A DNA stretch of 32,395 nt, taken from a virus. The number at the start of each line of letters is the position of its first letter. The first letter of the stretch is position 1. The position numbers and the translations under genes are program-made. The stretch covers positions 1-32,395 of the IMG/VR virus record IMGVR_UViG_3300008452_000999; one strand, given 5' to 3'. The notes beneath the pieces are model-generated. The model searched no databases. It was given only the letters and a program-made list of their open reading frames with translations, and had not been told where the DNA came from. This document shows positions 6,901-16,420 of the stretch, piece after piece.

Positions 6901-7504
6901 TTTTTTGACTCAGAACGCAGAGGTACAAGTTCAGTATGATTTGATGAATAGCATACTTGATAAATATGCTTCTGATTTTCTTGTTGAATTAAAGAACAAC
7001 TATAATGAAATGGGTGTTGCTGCCGGAGGTAATTTAGTAGACAAGGCAGAGGTTGAGGTTTATGAAAATGCAAGAGTAATTAAACTGCCATATTATTACG
7101 ACTTTCCGAACAAGGGTGTTAAGGGTTGGGGTAGTGATCGAAATGCTCCTACTTCTGATTATCAGTTTAAGACAAAAGGTATGAGCGACGAGGGAAGACA
7201 ATCAATAAGAACATACCTACAAAGTGCAAAGGGTAAAAGTAAGATAACTAAAACAGAAAAATCCTATGGTGGTGTAGAGAGAAAATCTAAAAAAATAAGT
7301 CAAAACACAAACCCATTAGACAAAGCAGTTAATAGAGCAGTTTGGATGATTAAGAAATACGGTATAAAAACTAACCCATACTTTGATAAGTCGTATCAAA
7401 GTGTGTTCAAAGATTTAGATGTAACAGTCGTAGACGTAAGTGCAGAGGTTGTAGCTATTATGGTTAAAATTAATTTGGAAGATATAAACAACAGAACAGT
7501 ATGA
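6854..7504 (+). CDS. Putative neck or tail-completion structural protein
   Basis: A 216-residue protein with a helical N-terminal third, then VIKLPYYYDFPNKGVKGWGS (about residues 75-94), a basic, lysine-rich middle (about 120-155) and a beta-like C-terminus (DLDVTVVDVSAEVVAIMVKI). The position between chaperone and distal tail proteins, and an ATGA overlap with the next structural gene, place it in the virion assembly operon. The YYYDFPxKGxKGxGS motif occurs in Bacteroidota phage virion genes of uncertain role; a head-tail or tail-completion function is only a guess. Confidence 0.6.
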   Translation: MSYNIGEAQARLLATDFLTQNAEVQVQYDLMNSILDKYASDFLVELKNNYNEMGVAAGGNLVDKAEVEVYENARVIKLPYYYDFPNKGVKGWGSDRNAPTSDYQFKTKGMSDEGRQSIRTYLQSAKGKSKITKTEKSYGGVERKSKKISQNTNPLDKAVNRAVWMIKKYGIKTNPYFDKSYQSVFKDLDVTVVDVSAEVVAIMVKINLEDINNRTV

Positions 7505-8670
7505 GCATAACCAGTTTAATAAGTCCAAGCGGTGAGGTAGGAGTTCAGGACTCTTTGTGGCACGTTGCCTATTCAGACAACTCAGGACAGACCGACTTCA
7601 AGTATGTATTTGACGTTTACAATGGAAACACTCAGCTTGTAAGGGTAAAGTTATTCCCTGATCCTACAACCGGCAGAGGATACTTTGACGCTGCTCCCGT
7701 AGTGCGTAACGAGTTTTCAGTTAGTTGGTTTGAGCCGACCGGTACTGGTGTATTCATAAAGCAACCAAGTGCAAGCGGTGAGATTTCGTTGACCTATAAC
7801 ATTCGTGTAGGCGAGGACTATTCAGGACTTACTACATTGAACTTAGCAAGCGGTAACGTAACTGCGTATAACTGGCGGCCTCCATTATTTAACCGTAAGC
7901 AAAGCACTACGTCTGTTTATGCCAATAACTATATGACCAATAGAAAGAAAGTTGGTAAGATAGGAATAGGTGAACACTTGTATATCCCATACAAGGGCAG
8001 CGGTACGATACGACTGAACTACCAAACCTACGATGGGAATAACACGCTTGTCGCTTCCGGTAATTCAAGTACCTACTCGGCAAGTGGATACGTTCAGTTA
8101 GACATTGGTACGGCTGCGGTTAATACTTCGGCAGGGAGTAGTGTAGTTACTTCGGCTACCAATTACTACAAGGTAAGGATTGAAAATCAAACGACCTCGC
8201 AGTTCTCGGAGTGGTTTACGGTATACGTTGACTGCGACCATCGGTACACTCCATACTGTCTGCACTTTGTCAACCAGTACGGAATGTATGAGACGATGCG
8301 ATTCAGCAAGGCAAGCAAGCTGAGTATGAGTATAGAGCGTAAGACATACGAGAAACTTCCTGAACGGTTTACCAATACTGAGGTAACGTATTACGATACT
8401 AATAATGTCTATCACGAAACAAAGATTAACTATGCATCTAAATTCAACTGGATGTACAAGCTGACCTCTGACTTGTTGATTGACCAAGATTATGTTTGGC
8501 TGAGCGAGTTGGTTACTGCTCCAATTATTTACTTTGAGTATGAGAGCGACTTTTACCCGGTAACAATAGCAGCAACTACCTATGACTATGTAGTTCAAAA
8601 GATTGATAGCTTGAAGCCATTAGTAGTTGATATTGAGTTAAACCAAAAAAGAAACGGATTCCAACGATGA
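7501..8670 (+). CDS. Distal tail/baseplate structural protein
   Basis: A 389-residue, beta-rich protein of low cysteine content. In the C-terminal half, YCLHFVNQYGMYETMRFSKA and then SIERKTYEKLP resemble a tail-associated protein family of Bacteroidota phages in which a strand motif (F-x-N-x-Y-G-x-x-E/D) precedes a series of paired strands. The ATGA overlap with the 711-residue tail protein is the usual arrangement for this pair. It is expected to form part of the tail tip or the tail-to-fibre junction. It has no enzymatic motif. Confidence 0.7.
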   Translation: MSITSLISPSGEVGVQDSLWHVAYSDNSGQTDFKYVFDVYNGNTQLVRVKLFPDPTTGRGYFDAAPVVRNEFSVSWFEPTGTGVFIKQPSASGEISLTYNIRVGEDYSGLTTLNLASGNVTAYNWRPPLFNRKQSTTSVYANNYMTNRKKVGKIGIGEHLYIPYKGSGTIRLNYQTYDGNNTLVASGNSSTYSASGYVQLDIGTAAVNTSAGSSVVTSATNYYKVRIENQTTSQFSEWFTVYVDCDHRYTPYCLHFVNQYGMYETMRFSKASKLSMSIERKTYEKLPERFTNTEVTYYDTNNVYHETKINYASKFNWMYKLTSDLLIDQDYVWLSELVTAPIIYFEYESDFYPVTIAATTYDYVVQKIDSLKPLVVDIELNQKRNGFQR

Positions 8671-10802
8671 CAAGGATATTCATAGAAGACCAAGAGTTAG
8701 ACGTCAATCAAGGGTTTACTAACCAGTTAACCTATTCGGTCGATGACCTGAATAACTTAGATAGTAAAACTACCTCGTTCAGTAAGACGATAGTCCTGCC
8801 CGGTACGAATACCAATAACCGACTACTCGGTAATATCTTTGAGGTGGGTAACGCTAACTTTACAGTCGACTCTGACAGAAACCTTGCGTATAACTTTAAC
8901 GCTTCCAAGTCAGCAAAGGCACGGATTGAGATGGATGGCATTCAGGTAATGAAAGGCACTTTGCGTCTGTTAGAGATTATTGTCGATGGGGATTACATAG
9001 AGTACGAGGTAGCTTTGTTTGGTGAGTTAGGCGGCTTTGTTTCAAAATTAGGTGCAAAGAAATTAACAGACCTGAACTTCTCAGCTTACAACCATACCTA
9101 TAACATCACTAACATTGCGAATAGTTGGGATAGTGCCAATGCAGGACAAGGGTACTATTATCCTTTGATTGATTACGGAAATGTGAGCAGTCCGACAAAC
9201 CCATTATTCTCAAAGAGAAACTATTACTTTACTGCCTTTCGGCCTGCCTTATTTGTTAGAGAATATATTAGTAAGATAATAACCGATGCCGGTTATACGT
9301 TTGAGAGTGCTTTTTTTGATACTGACTTTTTTAAGCGGTTGATTATTCCTAACAATCAGACACGGCTACAAGTAAAAAGAAATAGGATATTTTCAGCCAG
9401 TCCGACAAGTACGGTAGACAGAGGTAACGCTATAACTTTGGGGAATCAGGTACTCGGTAGCTTTACCACTACGGACAGTAAGACGTTTACTTACACCGGA
9501 GCGACTACATTTAACGGTACTATTAACTGCAACTTTGTTGGTAGTTGGACTTTACCATTCGAGCCAATAAGCGGAAGCGGTATAGGAAGATTCAACCTTT
9601 ACAAAAACGGCTCTTTGTATGTAGAGGGTAACACAGCAGGCGGTATATTTTTTAACACAATACCTGCAACGGTAGGAGGCATCGGTAATAATTATACTTC
9701 CGAGAGTTTCACAATGCAGGTTTCTTTTGTTGCTACCTTAAATACTAACGATACATTTAAGATAAATTTTGACACTTACTCTGGTGCTTCAATAGTTAGG
9801 TTATCATTCACCGGTAACTCGGTAACGGTGGATTCAGATAAGCCAACTTTCACGGCTATTACATTGAACGAAACGGTAACCGTATCGGACACGATACCTG
9901 CTAACATACTGCAAAAAGATTTCTTTGCCTCTGTTATTAAGCTATTTAATTTAATGGTTACCGAGGACAAGTATAAAGAAAAGCACTTGGTCATTGAGCC
10001 GTATGTGGATTTCTACGACTTAGACCGAGCCAGTTATCAGGACTGGACTAACAAGTTAGATAGGTCGCAAGTGTTAAAGATTAAACCGATGTCTGAGGTT
10101 AACGCTCGGTACTATCAGTTCAAGTATAAACAAGATAACGACTTCTATAACGAGAAGTATCGGAAGCAATACGCTGAGGGTTATGGAGACAGAATCTTTG
10201 ACAATAACTTAGAGTTCGCAAAAGAAACGGATAGTGTAGAGGTTATCTTTTCAGCTACTCCATTGGTTGGTTATCAGAACGAGGATAAAATTGTTAGTAC
10301 AATTTTTAAGCAGAACAATAACGTAGAGGAAACAACCGAACACAACATACGTATACTGCAAGCCAAAAAGATTACAGACGTGGCTTCGTGGAAAGTATAC
10401 AATTCAACTACCAATGTTTTTAATATCCCTAACACGTTAGGCACTTATACTGTTTATCCTTATGCCGGACATTTAGACGATCCTGACGTTCCGGCTGCCG
10501 ATATAAACTTTGGAGCAACGAAAGAACTTTATTTTACTTTGTTATCCGGTGCTTTGTCTAACAATATCTTTAACGCTTACTACTCTCCGTATATGGCAGA
10601 GATAACAGACAAGGACTCACGGCTACTGACTTGTAAAATGAAACTGACGCAGCAAGATATTTTTAACCTTGACTTTGGCCGCTTTGTTTACATTGACGGA
10701 GTATTATATCGGTTGACTAAAATAAAGGACTGGAGCGAGAACGAGATATGTGAGGTTGAATTATTGAGAGTTATTTATACAACCTACAATTTGAATTTAT
10801 GA
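8667..10802 (+). CDS. Large tail-tip structural protein (Bacteroidota phage type)
   Basis: A 711-residue protein beginning MTRIFIEDQELDVNQGFTNQ. TSFSKTIVLPGTNTNNRLLG (about residues 36-55), YYYPLIDYG (about 162-170) and FRPALFVREYISKIITDAGY (about 191-210) form a signature seen in the principal distal-tail protein of Bacteroidota siphophages and prophages. The middle (about 240-400) is a threonine/serine-rich beta domain that may be variable. The C-terminal third (DKDSRLLTCKMKLTQQDIFN and onward) looks like an oligosaccharide-binding or baseplate hub fold. I infer a hub-like role at the tail tip. It is coupled by ATGA to both neighbours. Confidence 0.75.
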   Translation: MTRIFIEDQELDVNQGFTNQLTYSVDDLNNLDSKTTSFSKTIVLPGTNTNNRLLGNIFEVGNANFTVDSDRNLAYNFNASKSAKARIEMDGIQVMKGTLRLLEIIVDGDYIEYEVALFGELGGFVSKLGAKKLTDLNFSAYNHTYNITNIANSWDSANAGQGYYYPLIDYGNVSSPTNPLFSKRNYYFTAFRPALFVREYISKIITDAGYTFESAFFDTDFFKRLIIPNNQTRLQVKRNRIFSASPTSTVDRGNAITLGNQVLGSFTTTDSKTFTYTGATTFNGTINCNFVGSWTLPFEPISGSGIGRFNLYKNGSLYVEGNTAGGIFFNTIPATVGGIGNNYTSESFTMQVSFVATLNTNDTFKINFDTYSGASIVRLSFTGNSVTVDSDKPTFTAITLNETVTVSDTIPANILQKDFFASVIKLFNLMVTEDKYKEKHLVIEPYVDFYDLDRASYQDWTNKLDRSQVLKIKPMSEVNARYYQFKYKQDNDFYNEKYRKQYAEGYGDRIFDNNLEFAKETDSVEVIFSATPLVGYQNEDKIVSTIFKQNNNVEETTEHNIRILQAKKITDVASWKVYNSTTNVFNIPNTLGTYTVYPYAGHLDDPDVPAADINFGATKELYFTLLSGALSNNIFNAYYSPYMAEITDKDSRLLTCKMKLTQQDIFNLDFGRFVYIDGVLYRLTKIKDWSENEICEVELLRVIYTTYNLNL

Positions 10803-11197
10803 TAATAAAATACTTTGACGAGTTTGAGGGCAACTTCATAGACATTACCGGTAACACTGGTAGCACGTTGGCTTATGGTGCAGGCGGTTGGACTACTTCG
10901 CAGGGTTATCTTTCCTTAATAATGTTAATCAGCCAAAGCGGAGGGGATGATCCTGACCTTGTAGAATTAGAGAATACTACCGGAATGACTGTAACTCCGG
11001 TAAGAACTGCGGCAGGTGATTACAGATTGAATTTTAGTGATACCTTGTTAAGTCAGGGCAAGACGTTCATAATGATTCAGCAAACCGATACAAGTCCTAT
11101 CTACGCAAACAGACAAGACGAGGATACTATAAGCATAACAGCGAGCGGTGATGACATATTGAATTTTACTTCTTTTGAATTAAGAATATACAATTAA
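10799..11197 (+). CDS. Small beta-rich virion protein, putative tail appendage
   Basis: A 132-residue protein rich in Gly, Thr and Ser (for example ITGNTGSTLAYGAGG) that ends FTSFELRIYN. It overlaps the large tail-tip gene by ATGA and is followed at 13 bases by the tape measure gene, so it is translated with the tail module. The composition fits a small appendage or decoration protein. I do not recognise a family. Confidence 0.6.
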   Translation: MIIKYFDEFEGNFIDITGNTGSTLAYGAGGWTTSQGYLSLIMLISQSGGDDPDLVELENTTGMTVTPVRTAAGDYRLNFSDTLLSQGKTFIMIQQTDTSPIYANRQDEDTISITASGDDILNFTSFELRIYN

Positions 11198-11209
11198 AAA
11201 TAAATAGCA

Positions 11210-13357
11210 ATGGCAGAACAAGTAGCAGCGGTAACGGTACAAGTAGACAGTAGTCAGGCAATTCAATCAATGTCTGAATTAAGAGGTCAGATACAATCTG
11301 CTAACGACAGATTGCTTCAAATGATTAATCAGTTTGGCGAGGGATCAGCAGAGGCAGCACAAGCCGCTACGGAAGTGCAACGTCTAAGAGGACAAATTGA
11401 AGCAGCGAATAGATTAACTCAGGCAATGGATCCTGCCGCACCATTCAACGCAGTTATGGGTGTTTTGGGTGGTATTGCAGGTGGTATTGCAGCCGTGCAA
11501 GGTGCTATGGCTTTATTTGGTAGTGAGAGTAAAGAGGTAGAACAAGTTCTTTTGAAAGTCAATGCTGCTATGGCTTTGGCTTCCGGTATCAATGCCGTTA
11601 CTCAATCAATAGAGTCATTCTCTACATTAGCCGCAACACTTCAAAGAATACCAATTATTAATACGATTATCACTGCAACACAAAGAATGTGGAATCAGGC
11701 GGTTGCTGCTAACCCTATTATGACAATGGTTGCTGCCATTACGCTTGCGGTAGCCGCCATTGGTGCTTTGGCTTATTGGTTTATTAAATCTGCAAGTGAT
11801 GCTAAGAAACAACAAGAGCAGATTAAAAAGAATAAAGAGGAGTTGGATAGGTTTAAGCAAGCGATGAAAGATCAAGACATTGTTTTTGAAAGGGCTCAAA
11901 AACATCAGCTTGAAATGGCAAAAGCAAGTGGTGCAAATACAGAAGCTATCCGTAAACTGGAAAGGAAATTAATTGACGAGAAAATAGCTTATGCAGAGGC
12001 AGCAGCCGCAGCCGCTTTGAATACTGTGGAAATTAACAAAAATAGATTAGCAAACTTAAAAGCAGCCGATGCAGGTAAAGATGAAATTAAAGCACAACAA
12101 GAGGTTGTTGATGCTTCAAGAGAACTATTGAAACAAAAGAATGAGGATGTAAAAAAAGCAGGTAATGAAAGATTGGATTTAATAAATAGGCAAGCGGTAG
12201 AAGTAAAGCAAGAACAAGTTAACGCAGAAAAAGAAGATCGAGAGCGTAGAAAAGAAGCAGCAAAAAAAGCGAGTGAAGATGCAGCAAAAGAAGCAGAGGA
12301 TAGGAAAAAAAGAAGAGAAGAGGAAAGAAAACAAATACAAGAAGAAACAAAAGCATCAGCAGAAAGAACAAAAGCATTAAATAATGAAATAGAATTACAA
12401 AAAATACAAGATGAAACTGCACGTGCTTTAAGGAAATTAGAAATAGAAAAAAAGGCAGCAGAAGATTCTTTGAAATTAAGCAAGGCAACAGAGGAGCAGA
12501 AAGCAAAAGAACTTAAAGCTATAAATGATAAATACTTACTTGATAAAGCAGCTATTGAAGAGAAGGCACGTAAAGACAAAGAAGCAAAGGATAATGAGGC
12601 AAGACAAAAAGAACTACAAAACGAACAAGCTACTTTTGACCTTGCTTTTCAAGCGAGAATGCTAAGAGAAACTAACGAGTTTACAAAACGTCAAGAGCAG
12701 GAAGCCGTTAGAAATCAGCAAGAAGTTGACAAGTTATACGCTTTATTAAATAATAAAGAAATAAAGCAGGAGGTCTTTAATAGAAGAAGAGAATCACTGC
12801 AACAAATAAACGAGTTCAACGTACAAAAAATAGCCGAGGATTCTGCAAAGGCACAAAAAGAAATTGACGAGAAGGCGTTTCAGGCCAAGATGGATGCTTA
12901 TGGCAAAATAGGTGCAATGCTTGGCAGCTTCTCTGAGTTAGTAGGAAAAGAAACGGCAGCCGGTAAAGCGTTAGCAGTTGCTCAGGCAAGTATTGATACT
13001 TATACTGCGGCTTGGTCTGCTTTTAAGAACGCACAAAAAAACCCGATTTCTATTATCGGTCCGGCTTATCCATACATACAAGCAGGTCTTGCTGTTGCCG
13101 GTGGTATTGCTAACATTAAAAAAATACTTGCAGTGCCAGTACCCGGTAAAGGTGGTGGTGGTGGAACTGCTCCATCAGGAGGAGTCAATGCTTCGGTCAA
13201 CGCACCAATACCAGTACAAGCCAGTACGACAATGCTTGACCAAAACCAAGTTAATCAGATGGCATCGGCTACGGCAAGAGCGTTTGTAGTCGAGTCCGAC
13301 GTTAGCGGAAACCAAGAGAGAATAAGACGCTTAAACAGAGCAGCGAGAATAAATTAA
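11210..13357 (+). CDS. Tape measure protein
   Basis: A 715-residue protein. The N-terminus is VAAVTVQVDSSQAIQSMSEL followed by coiled helices. Hydrophobic glycine-rich helices follow (AVMGVLGGIAGGIAAVQGAM, about residues 79-98, and ANPIMTMVAAITLAVAAIGA, about 167-186). A very long charged coiled coil rich in Lys/Glu/Ala spans about 195-570. The C-terminal region has hydrophobic segments and a GKGGGGG hinge. This architecture is diagnostic. It sets tail length and forms part of the DNA ejection path; at about 1.5 angstrom per residue a tail near 100 nm is expected, which supports siphovirus morphology. Long minus-strand open frames across this region are by-products of the Lys/Glu/Ala codons. 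Confidence 0.92.
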   Translation: MAEQVAAVTVQVDSSQAIQSMSELRGQIQSANDRLLQMINQFGEGSAEAAQAATEVQRLRGQIEAANRLTQAMDPAAPFNAVMGVLGGIAGGIAAVQGAMALFGSESKEVEQVLLKVNAAMALASGINAVTQSIESFSTLAATLQRIPIINTIITATQRMWNQAVAANPIMTMVAAITLAVAAIGALAYWFIKSASDAKKQQEQIKKNKEELDRFKQAMKDQDIVFERAQKHQLEMAKASGANTEAIRKLERKLIDEKIAYAEAAAAAALNTVEINKNRLANLKAADAGKDEIKAQQEVVDASRELLKQKNEDVKKAGNERLDLINRQAVEVKQEQVNAEKEDRERRKEAAKKASEDAAKEAEDRKKRREEERKQIQEETKASAERTKALNNEIELQKIQDETARALRKLEIEKKAAEDSLKLSKATEEQKAKELKAINDKYLLDKAAIEEKARKDKEAKDNEARQKELQNEQATFDLAFQARMLRETNEFTKRQEQEAVRNQQEVDKLYALLNNKEIKQEVFNRRRESLQQINEFNVQKIAEDSAKAQKEIDEKAFQAKMDAYGKIGAMLGSFSELVGKETAAGKALAVAQASIDTYTAAWSAFKNAQKNPISIIGPAYPYIQAGLAVAGGIANIKKILAVPVPGKGGGGGTAPSGGVNASVNAPIPVQASTTMLDQNQVNQMASATARAFVVESDVSGNQERIRRLNRAARIN

Positions 13358-13385
13358 CTAAATTAATAACCATAAATAAAAACCA

Positions 13386-14762
13386 ATGTTACCAGTTTAC
13401 GAGTTAAAAATCAGCGAGAAAATAGACGATGAGAGCGAGGTTGAGTTTGTCAGCTTAGTCGACGCTCCTGCAATCCAACGTGATTACTTAGTATTTAACG
13501 AGCAGTTTGTAGAGCCAAAATCAGGCGAGAACAAAGACGAGTACATATCTCGATGTATCGAGTATCAGATAAACGAGGGCAAAGACCAAGACCAAGCTGC
13601 GGCCATTTGTTACTCTACTTGGGAGAATAAGTTTAACCAAGAGTTAGATATTTACGGATATAAGCCGAAGCATTTTGATATGTGTCCGGGAGCTGTTGAA
13701 ACCTTTACCCATTTGGTAAGTATGAATGTCGGTGTCGACGAGCAAGGTATGGTAAGGTCTGCGGCTCAGATAGCAGATACAATCTTTCGTATTGAGAAAG
13801 AAGTAATAAACAATAACGCTGCTACCGTTCAGCAAGTTGACGAGGTTGTTATACTTGTCGATGACTTCAAGGACTTAATGAATGAGATTGATAAGTTAGT
13901 AAATATGCAGCACGACGTTTCCTATATGGATGGGCACGTGTTAAAAGTTAAAAGCTATTTGCCTACTCAGTTAAAGTTTGAAACCTACAACGACTACCCA
14001 AAAGAAGCGAGCGAGAATGCAAAGATAGCTTTGCGATGGGCAGAGGAGAACGGATGGGGTGAGTGTGGTACTCCGGTTGGTAAAGAGAGAGCCAACCAAT
14101 TAGCGAGCGGTGAAAGTTTGAGCCGTGATACTATCGCTCGTATGGCAGCTTTTGAGCGTCATCGTCAGAACTCGCAGAAAGAGTTAGGTGATGGATGCGG
14201 AAGGTTGATGTGGTTAGCTTGGGGAGGTGATGCCGGTATTGAGTGGGCACAACGTAAACTCGAACAGATTGACAGAGAGAAAATGAGTCAAAAGTTTCAG
14301 ATAGTCAGCGAAGACCAGCGTATTATCTCCGGGCCGATAATGATAGCAGGCGAAAAAATATACCGTAATAACGACCAGTTCGGAGAGCATTACGTCGTAT
14401 TCAGTGCAGAGACAATTAAAAAGATAGCTATTAAATTCAGTAAAAAGAAATATCATAGCAAGGTTAATTTAATGCACGACAAGCCGGTTAACGGAGTTAC
14501 TATGTTTGAGAGTTTTATAGTAGATAAAAAAAGAGGTATCCAACCAATGGCAGGGTTTGAAGACGTTGCCGATGGCAGTTGGTTTGGTAGCTTTTACGTT
14601 GAGAATGAAGAGGTTTGGAAAGGTATCAAGAGCGGAGACTACAAAGGTTTTTCGGTCGAGGGTTTATTTGATTATGCAGAAGAAAAGCCGCCAATGACCA
14701 ACGAGGAAAAACTATTACAAAAAATATCCCAACTGTTAAATGTTACAATCACCGAAGATTAA
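13386..14762 (+). CDS. Mosaic prohead protease, XkdF-type, with inserted modules
   Basis: A 458-residue protein. Residues 1-40 (including EVEFVSLVDAPAI) are the usual N-terminus of XkdF-type prohead proteases. The XkdF core resumes only at 304 (FQIVSEDQRIISGPIMIAGE) and runs to about 430, ending KGIKSGDYKGFSVEGLF. H364 (NLMHD) and S376 (FESFIVD) are candidate catalytic residues. Between them lie three modules: residues 46-85 (DEYISRCIEYQINEGKDQDQ), 95-185 (FDMCPGAVETFTHLVSMN to DVSYMDGH), and 203-297 (YPKEASENAKIALRWAEENG, with GCGRLMWLAWGG near the end). It lies before the scaffold and capsid genes, as expected for a maturation protease. Protease function is inferred from family and context. 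Confidence 0.8.
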   Translation: MLPVYELKISEKIDDESEVEFVSLVDAPAIQRDYLVFNEQFVEPKSGENKDEYISRCIEYQINEGKDQDQAAAICYSTWENKFNQELDIYGYKPKHFDMCPGAVETFTHLVSMNVGVDEQGMVRSAAQIADTIFRIEKEVINNNAATVQQVDEVVILVDDFKDLMNEIDKLVNMQHDVSYMDGHVLKVKSYLPTQLKFETYNDYPKEASENAKIALRWAEENGWGECGTPVGKERANQLASGESLSRDTIARMAAFERHRQNSQKELGDGCGRLMWLAWGGDAGIEWAQRKLEQIDREKMSQKFQIVSEDQRIISGPIMIAGEKIYRNNDQFGEHYVVFSAETIKKIAIKFSKKKYHSKVNLMHDKPVNGVTMFESFIVDKKRGIQPMAGFEDVADGSWFGSFYVENEEVWKGIKSGDYKGFSVEGLFDYAEEKPPMTNEEKLLQKISQLLNVTITED

Positions 14763-14773
14763 TATAGTAGTTT

Positions 14774-15337
14774 ATGAAAGCAACAGAAATAATCGCAAAA
14801 TTGAAACTCGCATTTGACGAGATGGTTAACCCAAACATTGCTTCCGTTAAGATGGTAGAAGCTAAATTGAAAGACGGTACAGTGGTAGAAGTTACTGCCC
14901 TTGAAGTTGGCGGTATTGTTACTATTCAAGGTGTACCTGCTCCTGCCGGTGAGCATATCCTCGAAGATGGCACTAAGATTGTTCTTGATGACAAAGGTGT
15001 TATCCTTGAAATTATGCCTGCCGAAACTGAGGTTGAAGTAGAAATCGAAGCTGCTAAAAAGAAAGCCAAAATGGAAGAGGTTTTCTCAGCTTTTGAAACT
15101 GCTACTAATCAAAAGTTTGCATCTTACGAAGCTAAGTTTGCTGCTTATGAAAACAAGTTTTCTGAGTATGAAACCAAGCTGAACAAGGCCTACGGAGTGA
15201 TTGAGGGTCTGATTGAGTTGACGCAGAAACTCGCTGAAACTCCTACTGCTACTCCTGATCAAGCCGTAAAGGTTAGCAACAACTTTAACGAGGAAAAACC
15301 TAAATTTAACTACGACGTTCTTTTCGGTAAAAAATAA
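14774..15337 (+). CDS. Scaffold-like capsid assembly protein
   Basis: A 187-residue acidic protein between the protease and major capsid genes. An N-terminal helix is followed by a compact beta module (VEAKLKDGTVVEVTALEVGG, then GEHILEDGTKIVLDDKG). A long coiled coil follows (about residues 97-155, with repeated FASYEAKFAAYENKFSEYE heptads), then a flexible tail ending FNYDVLFGKK. Position, acidity, coiled coil and short C-terminal tail fit a scaffolding protein cleaved by the protease. The same arrangement is common in Bacteroidota phages. Confidence 0.75.
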   Translation: MKATEIIAKLKLAFDEMVNPNIASVKMVEAKLKDGTVVEVTALEVGGIVTIQGVPAPAGEHILEDGTKIVLDDKGVILEIMPAETEVEVEIEAAKKKAKMEEVFSAFETATNQKFASYEAKFAAYENKFSEYETKLNKAYGVIEGLIELTQKLAETPTATPDQAVKVSNNFNEEKPKFNYDVLFGKK

Positions 15338-15388
15338 ATAAGAATTAAACAACAACTTTTTTAATAAACCCAAAAACCCAAACGCAAA

Positions 15389-16336
15389 ATGGCACTCAAT
15401 TTCTCAGGTCTTTCAGCGTATACTAAGCAACTGGTGCAGCCATTGTTGACCAGTGCAGTATTTGAAGCTAAGACACAACAATTAGTAAAAGATGGCGGTA
15501 TTATTCTTCCCGGTGTAAAATCTGCCGCTGCTATTCCTTTGATGGACACTGACGCATTCTTTCAAACAGATGCTTGCGGCTTTGACCCTTCAGGTACAAC
15601 GACTATCAGTCAGCGTACTGTAACAGTAGGTAAAATCAAAATCGAAGAGCGTATCTGTCCGAAAGACCTCGAGGCGTACTTCACACAAGAGGCACTTAAA
15701 GCCGGAAGCACTTACGAAGATTTCGGTAACGCTGATTTCCAAGCCGTTTACCTCGCTAAAAAGAACGCTCGTATCGCTGCTCAGTTGGAAACAAAACTTT
15801 GGACTGGTAGCGTCAGTGGCGGTGATAAGTTCGACGGTCTGTCTACTTTGATTGATGGCGGTAGTCCGGTAGATGCTAACGTTTCAGGTTACACTGGTGT
15901 AGCAACTATCTCTACTATCACATCATCTAACGTAATCGCTGCAACAGAGGGTATCTACAAAGCTATCCCAGTAGCGGTACTTTCTAAAGGTGATGCAAAG
16001 ATTTTCGTAGGTGATGACTGGTATCGTCTGTTGATCTTGGCTTATCGTGCAGACAAAATGTTTGCCTTTAACGTACAAGACAGCAACGCAAAGAGTTTCA
16101 TTCTGCCTGCTACAAACATTGAAGTAGTAGCCGTTAACGGTCTGAACGGAACTGGTGATGCTTACGCTATGTCTCTGAGCAACATCGCTATGGCCGTTGA
16201 CCTCGAAGATGAGGAAATGAACTACAAGTTGTGGTACTCAGAAGACAATAACGATGTACGTTTCCGTGTAGCTTTCAAAATCGGTATTAACGTAGCTTAC
16301 ACTAACGAATGCGTTAAATTCAAAGCTGCTATCTAA
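15389..16336 (+). CDS. Major capsid protein
   Basis: A 315-residue protein, preceded by an A-rich leader (AAACCCAAACGCAAA) and followed at once by a strong terminator. It starts MALNFSGLSAYTKQLVQPLL and continues with LVKDGGIILPGVKSAAAIPL, a phage capsid pattern in this host group. Further landmarks are KIKIEERICPKDLEAYF (about residues 82-98) and GDAKIFVGDDWYRLL (about 201-215). The composition (Ala/Thr/Val rich, few Cys) and position after protease and scaffold fit an HK97-fold capsid. Codon choice looks more regular than in accessory genes, fitting high expression. Confidence 0.9.
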   Translation: MALNFSGLSAYTKQLVQPLLTSAVFEAKTQQLVKDGGIILPGVKSAAAIPLMDTDAFFQTDACGFDPSGTTTISQRTVTVGKIKIEERICPKDLEAYFTQEALKAGSTYEDFGNADFQAVYLAKKNARIAAQLETKLWTGSVSGGDKFDGLSTLIDGGSPVDANVSGYTGVATISTITSSNVIAATEGIYKAIPVAVLSKGDAKIFVGDDWYRLLILAYRADKMFAFNVQDSNAKSFILPATNIEVVAVNGLNGTGDAYAMSLSNIAMAVDLEDEEMNYKLWYSEDNNDVRFRVAFKIGINVAYTNECVKFKAAI

Positions 16337-16349
16337 CCCAATGAAATAA

Positions 16350-16376
16350 GGGAGGTGTAAAAACCTCCCATTTTTT
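16350..16376 (+). terminator. Intrinsic terminator after major capsid gene
   Basis: GGGAGGT (16350-16356) pairs perfectly with ACCTCCC (16363-16369) around a GTAAAA loop, followed by ATTTTTT. It lies 14 bases after the capsid stop. It would reduce readthrough from capsid into the tail tube gene, letting capsid mRNA be the most abundant species. Confidence 0.9.
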
Positions 16377-16405
16377 AGAGATATTTTAGAGATATTTTAG
16401 AACTA
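16373..16405 (+). repeat. Three tandem 11-bp repeats upstream of tail tube gene
   Basis: TTTTAGAGATA is present twice exactly (16373-16383 and 16384-16394) and a third time as TTTTAGAACTA (16395-16405, two mismatches). The array begins inside the T-tail of the capsid terminator and ends 15 bases before ATG 16421. It may serve as an A/T-rich leader or protein-binding site, or be only a slippage product; no standard promoter is recognisable in it. Confidence 0.6.
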
Positions 16406-16420
16406 TAAAAACTAATAAAA

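Noticed and set aside
8098-8598. 166-residue minus-strand open frame opposite the 389-residue tail protein
   Set aside because: No promoter or leader, no family-like sequence, and the plus-strand gene is clearly coupled and structural.
11989-12579. 196-residue minus-strand open frame across the tape measure gene
   Set aside because: It mirrors the Lys/Glu/Ala-rich coiled coil (its product is Ser/Phe/Ala-rich without normal composition), so it is a shadow of codon bias.
12978-13289. 103-residue plus-strand frame over the tape measure C-terminus
   Set aside because: Leu/Arg/Gln-rich shifted reading of a conserved region without a leader or start context.
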